From assembly GCA_030549495.1 (NCBI GenBank), contig JAUIRK010001029.1:1-64000 (forward strand): a stretch of DNA of 64,000 bases, read 5' to 3'. Made by a program: the position numbers and the translations under genes. The DNA comes from Nectonema munidae (lineage: Eukaryota > Nematomorpha > Nectonematoida > Nectonematidae). How positions within the stretch are numbered: position 1 is the stretch's first letter; each line of letters begins with the position of its first letter. Below the pieces are notes generated by a model. That model ran no database searches and had not been told where the DNA came from. It saw only the letters and a program-made list of their open reading frames with translations. Of this stretch, positions 1 to 11,446 are shown one piece after another.

Positions 1-1087
1 CGTACCTCGCATCACATTACGTTTGCAAATAGATGTGCCTATACAATAAAAGAAATATATAATAAAATTGACGTAGAGAGTAATGAAAAGTAATGAAACT
101 TTAAATATAATGTATATGATGTGATGTATTCAATGTTCATTAATAAAACATCTGGTTTTGCATTTCAGAGCAAGTTTTCCAAAATTTTGTTTTTATAATT
201 TCTTAAGTCAATCAATCTGTGAACAACATCTGTGTAAATTTTTATTGCATTATAATAAAATTTATTTTTAGACTTTTTTATTCAAGCTGTGAGGCTTATC
301 TCAACCCATTAATGACATCATAACCAAAAAGTTATGTTTTTTTTTAATGAATAATTTTACAATAAAAAGCTTCTCTAGCTTCCTTCATTAACCTTAAAAC
401 ATTTAAAGTGAGTTTTCATAACAAATTTGGCTGATTTTTCAGAGCAAAGCATCATCTCATCAAAATTAATGATCTCAAGTATGATTGCATGTCACAGAAA
501 AAACGCTCATCTTTCAATTTGAATTTGTTTTGAAATTATTGTATGCTAGGATCGAGTTCTTGCTCACCGGTTTCATTTAAAATTAAATTTAGACTGTTAA
601 AAACAAGACCTGATACATAACTATCGAAAAAATATTTTCTAAAGGATTATTATTTCCAATTTTTTTTACATAACTTTTAGGTTATATTGTCATGAAAGAC
701 TACATGTGGTTATCAAAACTTTAAAAATAGTTATAATTGATATATAATAAAATAAAATGCAATTACTTATTATTTGCAAGCTTCTTCATATTCTGCAATG
801 AAATTATTTTTTGATTTTGGCACCAAATGTTAGGTTCATTCAAGGTTTACCATATGTTGATTATATATTCGTTTTTGTAAGCTTCATACTGCAATGAAAA
901 ATTATCATTCTGATATTGAACATAGAAATTTTTCTCTCAAGGTCACATTTTCTATATCACAGTTCCATTTGTAATCAGGGATTATTTAGATTCAAAACAT
1001 TTCCTTTTTGTCTTCGAATCTCTGCTCTAACACTAAGTAAGTTAGTTAAGTTTATGCCTCTCGAATTTGAATTTATATGTATTGTGA
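1..1087. other. AT-rich non-coding stretch
   Basis: No convincing coding region. The only structure I see is a segment at 671-698 that is an imperfect inverted match of 4282-4309 (both contain TATATTGTCAT in opposite orientation). It may be the left end of the piggyBac-like element whose coding remnant lies at 2583-4180. Confidence 0.5.
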
Positions 1088-1676
<589 letters not shown>

Positions 1677-1685
1677 TGGGTTCTA

Positions 1686-2488
1686 GGACAAAATAGCGAA
1701 AGAGAGAGTCGAAATAGAGAGTGTCGAAATGACAATGTATCGAAAAGATAAAATGGATAAAGGATTACAAGTATACAACAATATAACACTAAAAACAATA
1801 AGAATTTTAAAAAATGTTGAGAACGAATTTTTATCTTATGTATAACTTTTATAACATCTATATGAGAACCTTCTTGCTGATGTGAATGCTCTGTAGTTTT
1901 ACAAATTGTTTCACTTTGTGTTATTGCTCTGCCGTTGCAATAATGTCGTTTTTCACATTTCCAATAAATTCGTTCACTATCTATCACGTATTCATGGAGG
2001 TAGGACTTTTGTCTGTACACGTCATTTTTGTGTATCAAATTTATGGCTTGTGTTAATACTAACTCTAATAATCAAGTTTTTGTGTTTAAAAGAGGGGGGT
2101 TCTGTCCTCTTTCTCATTTTGAGAGAAGGTATTTTGTCCAGGGGGAGGGGGATTTTGTCCGGAGTTTCTTTCCACCCATTTGAGTCTTGATTATTTCCAT
2201 TATGATGGGTTTGGTAGAATGGAAATTTATAGAAACTTTTAAATCTTGAAAGAAATTAATTGGTGACTAAATCTCTAACAGACTGAAAAATAAATGTAAA
2301 TTATGATAAATAAATAAATGGATACTTTATTTTCTCTCTCATTATCATTTATCATTGTCTGTTCGATACATTGTACTCTATTCTCTTTCATTATCATTTA
2401 TCTTCCCCCTGTCTTTATCATTGTCTGTTCGACACTTTGCCCATTCGATACTCTGTATTTCTACACTATGTCTTTAGATATTCTGTCC
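1686..2488 (-). mobile_element. Non-autonomous Mutator-like (MULE) element with FLYWCH remnant
   Basis: The ends are imperfect inverted repeats: the left end starts GGACAAAATAG and carries GTCGAAATGACAATG, while the right end, read on the minus strand, starts GGACAGAATATC and carries GTCGAACAGACAATG. About 800 bp long, with a FLYWCH zinc-finger remnant inside on the minus strand. GACAAAAT words, also present near 2135-2155 as TTTTGTCC, resemble the subterminal words of other foldback elements here. No clear target duplication is visible because the left side runs into (GT)n. The family assignment rests on the FLYWCH finger and the end structure. Confidence 0.6.
1859..2038 (-). pseudogene. FLYWCH zinc-finger remnant of a MULE transposase
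   Basis: The minus-strand translation gives a FLYWCH-type pattern: YLHEY, then YWKCEKRHYCNGRAIT, then HSH, i.e. W-x-C..C..H-x-H spacing. Known MULE transposases often carry this DNA-binding finger at the N-terminus ahead of the DDE core. No transposase core follows: the frame runs into hydrophobic non-conserved residues and then the (GT)n tract. I read it as the leftover 5' end of an internally deleted element. Confidence 0.65.
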
Positions 2489-2582
2489 GCACATGTTTGT
2501 GTGTGTGTTTGGGATAGGGTAAGTAGTATCTGGGTAGTGTTCTAGCAAAATATCAGTATTATAAGAGTAAATATTTTAGAAT

Positions 2583-4180
2583 ATGAATGTAAACGAAGCA
2601 TTTTCAATTTTAAATGATAATGAGTTTTCTCCTGCTAAAATCTTCATATCTCCTCCAGAAAATTCAATAATAAGCGATGGAGATAGTGGTGATGAAAACC
2701 ATGAATTTTCAATTGACAATTTTTCGGGAAATCAATTGAATGCTACTGCAAGAAGTTAAAAGAACGCCTGATTCAAGATAATTGAAAAAATAGATATAAA
2801 GTCTTTGTCTTGCGACAATGATTCACGCATCCAAGGCACTTTAGATGACATAAATGCGTTTTCTCCCGTAAAGTATTTTGAACTTTTTTTCGATGACCAA
2901 GTTATGGATTTTATTCAAGAACAAACGTTGTTGTATGCTAGGAGAGATAAAGGAGATTTAAATTTTAGTATTGATATATGTGAGTTGAAACTTTTTTTTA
3001 AGTGTTCTAATAATAAGTGGCTACAGCCCAGTTTGTAGAACTAGAATGTTCTGGGAACAAAAAGACGACATGCATAACATAGCTATATCTAAGGCATTTA
3101 GTCGTAATCGGTTTGAAAAAGTCCTTAGTTATATTCATTTAGCCGACAATTTGTGCCTAGAACCAGGTGATAAATTAGCAAAAATAAAGCCATTTTAAGA
3201 GAAAATAAATAATCGATTTCTATGTCGTATACCCGAATCAAAAACTATTAGCATTGATGAGTCAATGATAGAATATTATGGTAAGCACCCTTCTAAACAA
3301 TTCATGAAAGGAAAACCTATAAGATTCGGGTATAAGACTTGGACAATGTGCACTTCAGATGGGTACACTATTTCTGTTTCCCCATATGCGGGTAAGTCTG
3401 AAGCCTACAACAAAGAACTCGGAATAGGAGGAAGCGTTGTGATGAAATTTGCTAATCTTTTACCAGGAAATAATTACCACCTTGTGATGGATAACTATTT
3501 CTGCTCCCTACATTTGTTTGAACTTTTAAGGAAAAAAAGGGTTTCATGCAACAGGTGTAATAAGAAGTGATAGAATGCAAAAATGCCCAATTATTAATAC
3601 ACTGGTTCAAAGATAATTATCATACATAACATGGAGAGACAATAATGTAGTAAATCTGGCATCGACCTGTCTCGGTGTGAAGCCTTTGAAAAGTGTTAGA
3701 TGGTGTTCTTCAAAAGAAAAGTCATAGTTATACCACAACCAAATGGAATAGCGGAATATAACCGATTGATGGGTGGAGTAGACAGATCAAATCAAAATAT
3801 TACACAATACCAAATGAGCATACGTTTGAAAAAGTGGTGGTGGCCTTTTTTCCGATTTTTGTTCCATGCCTCTTTACAAAACTCTTGGTTCTTGTACAAA
3901 AAAAGTTGCCTATATAAAGAAAAACCATTGGATCAACTCGGATTCGTACGAGAAATTGTCAACACGTATCTTTTGCAAAACTTGGCAAACAAAACAGCTA
4001 AAATTCCTTTTTTCACAAATAGTCAGCAGTGATATTAGATTTGATACAAAAGATCATGATTTTGGCAATCTCCCCACCCAGAAAATATGCGTATTTTGCA
4101 AAAAAGGCACTAAAAAAAGATGTATCAAGTGTAACGTTGCCCTTCACATGCACTGCTTTAACGCTTTTCATTCAAAGTAA
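2583..4180 (+). pseudogene. Broken piggyBac-like transposase
   Basis: Degenerate piggyBac (DDE_Tnp_1_7) coding sequence. Recognisable in order: an acidic N-terminus from the ATG at 2583; FSPVKYFELFFDDQVMDFI (2857-); IDESMIEYYGKH and KQFMKGKPIRFGYK (3253-3340); NNYHLVMDNYF (3470-3500); GGVDRSNQNI (3772-); and a C-terminal cysteine-rich finger with CVFCKKGTKKRCIKC (4090-4140). Several in-frame stops (near 2757, 3038, 3197) and frame changes near 3540 and between 3900 and 4030 break it. An AATAAA lies at about 4199. The inverted segments 671-698 and 4282-4309 may be its ends; if so, the (GT)n tract and the MULE derivative lie inside it. Confidence 0.85.
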
Positions 4181-4420
4181 TAAAAATTACTTTTTCGTGT
4201 AATAAATTTGTTGCTTTTTTATTTTTTTTACTTAGTAAAATTCAATGTATTTTTTACCAACATGATGTGAGATATGCTCCCTTTTATGACAATATAACTT
4301 TTAGGTTATGATTTGTTTTTTTGATCTAAAATAATATATTTCGTTTTTAACAAGTTTTGATATGTGAAATTAAGTTATATGTCCATCAAACTATTCAAAT
4401 AAAAGCATAGAATTCATATG

Positions 4421-5217
4421 CTAGAAGTTGGTCATTAATGGGCGCAATATTGAAAAATGTCTTCGCAAACGAAAATGTAAAAATTTACTAGTGGAAATGA
4501 CTGGAGAAAAGTGGGCCCAAAATATGAAATCAAGTACAAACCGTCGTCCTTGTATACCACAGCTAAAACAAGACATAAGTGAAATATTATGTAGAATGTC
4601 TTCTAACAAGGATATCGTTTGAAGATTTTTGGGACTTTATGAGAAAATGTAAGGACGCCATGACCGACTGAAAAAAATATCTGTTGAACCTTTGGGAGAA
4701 GTTATAAATATATTGGCACAGAAGTGATTCCAAAGTATAAAAACGTTAGTTGGAGAGATGATTTTAAATTTCTTTTGAGCTTTCTGAAGCATACAAGTTT
4801 TACAAGGCAAATAAAAAATGGCCTCTCATTAAATGGTATAAACTACCACCCCTTCATAATGCTAGGTGGAATTCACGAGGTATCTTTGCACTTATTGCAG
4901 TTTTCCTTCTTCTAAGCTGGCGGAAACAATTGACGGTAATTTGTGATTTCATTTCCACTACATGGTCACATGTTTGGTTTTCTAAGCAACACTATTTGGA
5001 AACTGATTATGAAGACCTTTTGTTATCCAAAGATAATTGTTCTAAAGCTGTGAAATGCTTGTCTACTCAATGGAAAAGAAAACCATCAGTGCTTGATGTG
5101 CCTCGGTCTAACATGATAGCCGAGCGTGCTGTAAAGATAATGGAGGAACTTTTTTCAATTTGCAAAACAGACAAATACTTTAACACTAAATTTATTAACA
5201 CCAATACACAAATCTAA
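4421..5217 (+). pseudogene. Unknown coding remnant, probably of a mobile element
   Basis: Three short reading-frame blocks (4428-4622, 4724-4915, 4930-5217) look like one degraded gene rather than chance. The last two, read across frames, give protein-like text such as HNARWNSRGI, STTWSHVWFSKQHY and RSNMIAERAVKIMEELF. The composition (W, H and charged residues) is coding-like. I do not recognise the family with certainty. It could be part of a transposase or a degraded host gene. No terminal repeats were found. Confidence 0.4.
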
Positions 5218-5439
5218 AACACTTTATTAAAATCATTATATATTATATGTAAATATTATTTCATATACATATTATAAACAAAATTGTGATTTATAATAAT
5301 ACAGAATTTTGAATTTTCACGTATTTTATTGTAAAATATAAAATGTTTTGGGCGCGGGATTTTTTTTAAATCTAACAAAAAAAAGGTTATTTTCATAAGT
5401 TTTAGTTAAAAGTTCATTAATTAGAACCTCAGTCTAAGA

Positions 5440-5640
5440 AATTTAAAATTTGTCATAACTAGGGCAGTTAAAAGTCAAAGTCAAAAATTTTTTTTTCTAT
5501 TTTTGACGTTTGGGTAAGGAATCAGCAAAAAATTTAAATAATATGAGTTTTAAGTCAAAAAAAAATTTTTAAGTCAATAAAGTCAAAAAATTAATTTTGA
5601 GTCAAAATTTTTTTCCAAAACTCATATTTTGACTATTAAT
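5440..5640. repeat. AGTCAAAAA-rich simple repeat
   Basis: The word AGTCAAAAA and its reverse complement TTTTTGACT recur several times, with poly-T and poly-A runs between. Inverted copies could fold into hairpins. It may be the arrayed end of a foldback element, but no partner end is clear. Confidence 0.45.
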
Positions 5641-5871
5641 CATGAGAAATATTTAAAAAAACAGTGTCAGAGATTTTATTGATAAATTATATTTATTTTT
5701 TATTATTTTTAATATTTATTTTTTCAACTTTATCAATCCAGCATAACTTATGTGCCCTCTTCATTTAATCTATTAGCAACAACTTTTTGTTTTCATTTTG
5801 AAAAAATAGGTTTTTACGTTATTTAATTATTTTATTTTTTTCTAATTTTCTGCTTTATTTTAGATTATTTA

Positions 5872-6860
5872 ATGCCTAATGTTTCAAAAAGTTCAAAATC
5901 AAAAGTTCGAAATATTATTGCTAAGTACCCAGATGAGTTTGCTGTAGATCTTGATGGTAATTTGTTTTGAAAACTGTGCAGCATAAAAGTTAAATTTGAC
6001 TTTTTTTTGTCGAGAGTCATAAAAGCTCAAAAAACATAAAAGTTTGAAAGATATGATGGCAAAAAACGAAAATATAAACATCTTTGTGCAATGTTCCAGT
6101 AAATATTTTTCAAAAAAAATATTCAGGTCATTTCTAGAGGCTAATACCTCTACATAAGCTTAATCATCCAAGTATATATAGTTTGTTTTCTGAAATGGGC
6201 CATTCTTTGCCTTCTGAAAGTCATAGTAGAAAAATGTTGGAAGAAATGTCAGTAGAAAAAAAACTCATTGAAATAAAAGCGCATCTACTCGGCAAGAAAC
6301 TTTTTCTTATACTGGACGAGACTGAAATATTTTCAAATATTATTTGTAATATTTTGTTAAGAGATGTGGAGATTTCACAAAAAAGCTGGCTAGGGAAGTG
6401 TGAGATTTTGGAAGAGCATGCTAATGCCAATAAGGTTTTACAGCTGGTAGATGATGTTTTGAAAGATTTTCAAGTTGAGAGAAAAAAAATTTTATTGTTC
6501 ATTTCTGATGCATACAGAAAATCTGCTACAACATATCAGCAACAAAAACATTAAGGCTATTATATGAAAATCTTTTTCATGTTACTTGTTTTGCTCATCT
6601 TATGCACAATTGTGCGATGAAAGTACGCGTTTTTTATAAAGAAGTGGATGAATTGACAAGAGCAATGAAAATGCTCACAGTAAAATAAAAAAAGAAAAGT
6701 TTTGTGAAATTGGCACTCCTCCTTGCCCTATTGTAACACGTTGGACTTCATGGCTCAGAGCGGCAATTTACTATAGCGAAAATCTCCTTACAGTCAAAAA
6801 AATTGTTCAAAGCATTGAAGACACAAATAGCCTCATTTTGAACAGAATAATGCAGAAATA
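5872..6860 (+). pseudogene. hAT-like transposase remnant, BED-type N-terminus
   Basis: Begins with an ATG at 5872 and KVRNIIAKYPDEFAVD, followed by a probable BED-type finger (LF-stop-KLCS, where a Cys codon has apparently become TGA). The block at 6183-6554 has LGKKLFLILDETEIFSNIIC and ILLFISDAYRK, matching the catalytic-core pattern of hAT proteins. It continues in another frame with FHVTCFAHLMHNCA and then PPCPIVTRWTSWLRAAIYY (6718-6775). Several stops and shifts are present. The C-terminal block at 7840-8010 may belong to the same copy. Confidence 0.7.
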
Positions 6861-7200
6861 GAGAACTCATTGCTTTGGCAAATGTTGTAATAATATTCAT
6901 TTTTTCAGTTCAAAAAATTTATAGCATGTATCTGCAGTATGTTTTATGGATATCGTAGAGTTAGTATTAACTGCACGGTTGAGCAAATCATGCTGGGCTA
7001 GACTTTAGTCTTAGCCAGAGGCAAATACAAGAGATTTAGCAATATGATATAACACGGATACCAAACTTTTGTTTGCTTCTACACTTACAAAGAGTAAATG
7101 AATACTTCTAATATCTGAGAATTTCAAAACGGCTCCTCGAAGCCCTACTACTCACTTTCGCAACCACTGGTGCATGTTTCATCAATCTCTATATAATGCG

Positions 7201-7347
7201 GTTCAGGACATTTCGTAGCCGAGACGTTTCGTACAACAGACATTTCGTACTTATTTTTGTACCTTTCATACCCAGTTTTTTTTATTTTTGGCAAAGAAAT
7301 GTCCAATTTAGGTACGAGATTATTTGGTTTCGAAACGTCTTGAACTC
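7201..7347. mobile_element. Foldback MITE, TTTCGTAC-word family, copy 1
   Basis: 147 bp flanked by ATATAATGCG (7191-7200) and ATATAATGAG (7348-7357), a 9/10 target duplication. The left end GTTCAGGACATTTCGTA pairs with the right end read in reverse, GAGTTCAAGACGTTTCGAA. The word GACATTTCGTAC repeats inside each end. The duplication length fits Mutator-like transposition. Related copies lie at 14690-14876 and 24619-24746. Confidence 0.75.
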
Positions 7348-7605
7348 ATATAATGAGCGTGACTTATGTCATTTATGTATTCCTTACTAGTTAAATAAGC
7401 AATAGAGTGATGAAACATGCAGCAGTTATGATGGTTGGCAGGCATACTATGCGGCTGTATCATCACGTTTCTTCTTTTCTGGAAGTTACTTATTTTGCAA
7501 TTGTGCTTGTAAACTTTCTTACTCTTGATTTCTAAACATCCTTCATTCTTTTATTTTTTCTTTGTTCTTACTTTTCAGTACCATCTTTTGTCTCGCTTTT
7601 TTTAG

Positions 7606-7652
7606 TTGTCTGTATTGCATCCAAGGGAATAATAATCTTCCATAGCTAAACA
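7606..7652 (-). repeat. LINE 3'-end-like segment, pair of 19855-19905
   Basis: The core GCATCCAAGGGAATAATAAT with CTTCCATA matches 19868-19900, where a CR1-like LINE fragment lies just to the right. It is probably a remnant of the same LINE 3' untranslated end on the minus strand. Confidence 0.5.
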
Positions 7653-7839
7653 GTTGCCAGATCAACTAGGTCAAGAACCTATGCTCTTTTCAACTTTATC
7701 TATCCTACCAAAAAAAGAAAATGGGATGTCGATGATTATTATCTCATTTTTGTTACAATAATGATAATTTCCCACAATAATGATAACGAGAAAAAACTCA
7801 TTTTTGATGGCAAACCTTTGCAAACTTTTTGAGAAATCT

Positions 7840-8010
7840 CAACTGATTTCATTTTCAAGCATTTAAAAGGCACTCACTCTTTTAATTTTTGCAATGCATA
7901 TCGTTGTGAGACGGTGTTTGTCAGTCTTCTTCAGATTAGAAACAAGTCGAGAAATCATCTAGAACGCACCGAATCTTGCACTTAACAAAAATGAGCCTAG
8001 AATAGCAAAA
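7840..8010 (+). pseudogene. hAT C-terminal dimerisation-domain fragment
   Basis: Translation gives NFCNAYRCETVFVSLLQIRN then KSRNHLE, the usual CE..FS.L..IKSK.RN.L pattern of the hAT C-terminal domain. Short and degenerate. It may be the 3' part of the remnant at 5872-6860, split by the MITE at 7201-7347. Confidence 0.6.
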
Positions 8011-8252
8011 AATATAAATAAAACAGGAACAAATGTCATATTCATTTCAAGCTTTAAATGACCGTTCATTTATTTTAATAAATGTTTGTGTGTTTTATAA
8101 AAAAAAATTGTATTTTGTCAAAATTTTGCTCGTGGTGTGGGTACATTTTTTTCAAATAAGGGATGCCGAAACTAAAAATATTAAGAACTGCTCATCTAGA
8201 GAATCATCTGGCTCTATCTCTCAACAAAAACAGGGCTTTCATTTTCTTTAAA

Positions 8253-8573
8253 GCCGTGGCTCTCAACATTTTTACCATTCACCCCCTTTTAGAGCAACCT
8301 TTCTCTCCATGCCCCTGCATCTGCACATAAAAACATGATTTAAAATTCTGAAAACAATATAGGAACTAAATGACTACATTTATTTATTTGACTTTACAAC
8401 TCACAATTAAAAAATACATCACGTTATTCAATACAGGAAATAGATTAGCATATTGTAAATAAGTGAGGAATGATGATAAAGTTGTATTTATCCATTTGTT
8501 TCATAAAATTCTTAGTCTAAAGCCCCCTTTGGAAGTTACTCGCGCACATAAGGGGGTGTGAACCACTTTTTAA
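8253..8573. mobile_element. hAT-type MITE
   Basis: The left end CCGTGGCTCTCAAC and the right end read in reverse, AAGTGGTTCACACC, resemble hAT ends of the CAGTGGTTCTCAAC type. Both sides are bordered by TTTAAAG. Nothing inside looks coding. Confidence 0.55.
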
Positions 8574-8576
8574 AGC

Positions 8577-9517
8577 CTTGTGTTAGATAACGATGGGAAG
8601 AAACATTTTGAATCAGCAATTTTTGAGATTCCCTGTGATTGCAGATTTTCAAATTAGACAAAAATAAAAAATATACATTAGTAAAAGAATACTTCAATGA
8701 TTTGAAATTCGACATTTTTATTAAGGTCAGGGCTGCCCTTAGTATTTAGCGTAGATTCACTGGCCAGTTTTTTCTGTGCGCGCTTTAGAGATGGAGAGGT
8801 ATTCCGAGTCTTTTTATATTTTGACCACATTTTCGAATAATAGACAAGAGAACCAATTTTGCGTTTTTCTTCAATAAAGAGACATTTTATGCCTAGAAAA
8901 GTATTTTACAAAATGCATTGGGATAGTATTCAAACCGCTTGGTAATATTTTCATTAGCATGAAGTACTTCCTCGATGTGCACCAGATTTTAGAGTTTGAT
9001 GAAAAGGTATAATTGGCATTGACTGTTGATGTTCAGTTCAACATAGTCTTGTTGCTAGCTAGTATACTGTAGATCAGCATTGCAATAATTTAACTGCTAT
9101 ATAAAAACTAATTATTTTGAAATAAGCTGTTATTTTAAAAAAAAATTATTGCTTGCTAAAGATTAAATTGATAAATAATAATTAACTTAATTGATTATTA
9201 TTAGTAAATATTTGAAATAATAGAGTAAAAACTCTATTAAAAATTTTTTTACAGAAATATTTAGTTTGCCTATTTTTTCCATGAGAAATTATAAATATTA
9301 CCACTCTTTTTAATATCAAACCTCTTTGTAATTTGAACAACTGAAGAAATAAATGTGAAACATTTCTTGGATTACTTGTCTTTTGCTAGCATCTGACGAA
9401 TATAATTCATCTAAAAGAGGAAAACATTATTTATTTTTATTTAACAAGTCGTGACATATAAATTACTTTTAACACGTCATTCCTTGGCTTGCTACTCTGT
9501 TCACTATTATATTTTAT
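8577..9517. other. Intergenic, nothing recognised
   Basis: AT-rich sequence without a supported coding region, repeat unit or RNA gene. A chitinase catalytic exon was looked for here and not found. Confidence 0.4.
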
Positions 9518-10139
9518 GGTTTCTATTCAAAATCTTAGAAAACCAAAACCTCCAAAACCTAAATATCCAAAACCAAAATCTCGGAAACCGAAAATGTCCG
9601 AAACCAAAATCTCGGAAACTAAAATATCTAAAAACCAAATTTTTTTACATCTGATATTTTAAATATATACTAAACTAAAAATTTTGAATTTTCAACTTAT
9701 TCAAAATTTATATCATAGGTTTTGGATTTAACACATTGAAAAAATTATATTTTAAAAATAAACTTTATATAGTAGATAAAAAGTACTTCATATTTTTAGA
9801 ATAAAAAGCTTAAAAATAAAAATATCTATTTGTTTCCATAATTGTAATTTATAAATTTGAAAAATTAAGATTTTATTTAGTATCAAAGATTTAATTACAA
9901 ATGAATGCGCAGGTCAATTGACCAGTATAGCCTTTCTAGGTATAGAATTTTTTCAGTCGTTCTAAGGTTTAATAATCGTTTTTAAGGATTTGAAACTTGA
10001 AAAATTTTGTTTTTAAGATTTTAGTTCGGGAGATTTTGGTTTTTGAAGATTTAAGACTTATGAAATTTTAGGTTTAAGAATTTTAATTTTAGATTTTGGT
10101 TTTCCGGGAATTTGGTTTCTGAGATTTTGACTAGATACC
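9518..10139. mobile_element. Foldback element, CCAAAATCTC-word family, complete copy
   Basis: About 620 bp. The left arm (9518-9645) is an array of CCAAAATCTCGGAAA-like words and the right arm (9990-10139) carries the same words inverted (GGAGATTTTGGTTTT). The outer 25 bp also pair (GGTTTCTATTCAAAATCT against GGTATCTAGTCAAAATCT). Flanks ATATTTTAT (9509-9517) and ATTTTTTAT (10140-10148) match 8/9. The short open frame here is the repeat, not a gene. A single arm of the same family lies at 41864-41991. Confidence 0.75.
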
Positions 10140-10437
10140 ATTTTTTATCACACCAAAGTTCCATTTTTTTGCCCAGTAATATTTTCTAAATATAAATTTT
10201 ATTCACTATGTAAATAATTGTCTAGTTTTACTCGATTTCATCAATTTTTAATAATCATTTTCTATCTGATAATCTACTTTTTCTTTTTTTCTCATAGTTG
10301 TTTTATTAAAATAAAATTTTTTAGATATATTTTTTAAGGTCAACTATAATTTAATATGTTTTGTAAAATTCTTTATTTTGAATTTTAATATATTTTTGAA
10401 AATTAGTTTATAAAAACCTTTTCATGTAATTTTTGAG

Positions 10438-11061
10438 ATGTCACAAAAAAGATCCTATCAAGATAGTTATTTTGATTATGGATTTACTTATATTATTAAA
10501 AACGGCGTACACATTCCTCCGTGTGGTGTGTGCTTGAAAGCCTTCTCTAATGACATCTGAAACCTTTTCAAATAGGGCAGCAACTGGAAAATGCTAATTC
10601 ACAAAAAGAAAAAGAGCGTAACTTTTTTGAGGTGAAGGTATGTAGAGTTTAAAAATATTGAAAGTTGCACGTAATCTTCAAGAATTTTGGGTAAAAATGC
10701 ATAGCGTATACCCACAACTGAGTACAAACCCATTCAAAATTCTCATTTTATTTTCTACAACTCTTCTTTGTGAGTCTGATTTTTCAACTATACTTGCAAT
10801 CAAGCCTAAATCACGAAACCGTCTTGAGATAGAATGTGACATTCTTTGTTCTCTTGCCAATACTCCTCCTGATATTACTACACCAGTGAAAAAAAGCAAC
10901 TTCATTTTTCTGAATGATTAATACTCATATTTTTTCTTTTATATTTTCTATCTGACTGAAATCTTTTTTAAATATTTTTTATTCACAAGGGGAAATTGAA
11001 ATGATTAAGCGATTCAGATGGGGAAATAATAGGAATAAGTTCAAGAATCCGTTCTCTTGAG
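10438..11061 (+). mobile_element. Internally deleted hAT element: N- and C-terminal parts only
   Basis: An ATG at 10438 opens MSQKRSYQDSYF then IPPCGVCLKAFSNDI, a BED/ZBED-like N-terminus that stops at about 10560. Only 100 bp later comes the hAT C-terminal domain (10658-10921) with LQEFWVKMHSVYPQLS, TTLLCESDFSTI and KSRNRLEIE. The catalytic core is absent. The 3' part 10890-11061 is repeated at about 55290-55492 inside an ELYS intron, so this is a dispersed family. Confidence 0.7.
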
Positions 11062-11348
11062 TTTTTAAACAAAGAAAATTTAAAGTTAGAAAAAAAAATA
11101 AATAAAAGGATTGGTTAAAGAATTTGTGAGTGAGGCAGATTCAAATGAATTTTGTAGAGAAAATATATTTAAAAAAATAGACTTTATTGAAAATGTTAAA
11201 GTACATTTAAAGAGATGATAATCCCTAAAAAAATATAGTAGTTGAAAAAATAATAAAATAATATGTGAAATATAGAGTTAAAATCGAATACCCTTTAATA
11301 TAAAAACTTTTCATTTTCTTGCGGATACAATTGGTTTTAATTTTTTAG
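11062..11348. other. Intron or upstream sequence of the chitinase gene
   Basis: AT-rich, ending in a pyrimidine tract and TTTTTTAG at the first recognised chitinase exon. No coding signal seen. Confidence 0.5.
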
Positions 11349-11446
11349 GAGTTCAGAGAGACGTTTGGTTCCCTTGAACTTACGGCTGCTGTTCCTGCTT
11401 CCAGTTGGAGATTAGATAATGGATACGATTTAGCAACTTTAAAAAA
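11349..11446 (+). CDS. Chitinase exon a (GH18 barrel strand)
   Basis: Starts after TTTTTTAG and ends before GTAATC. Encodes EFRETFGSLELTAAVP then GYDLATLK, matching the GH18 segment LTAAV...GYD that follows the catalytic strand in the family. It ends with two bases of a codon, completed by C in the next exon to give Asn-Tyr-Leu-Asp. Confidence 0.85.

Noticed and set aside
9538-10130. CRISPR-like regular repeats
   Set aside because: Words are degenerate, inverted on the other arm and lack unique spacers; a eukaryotic foldback element explains them.
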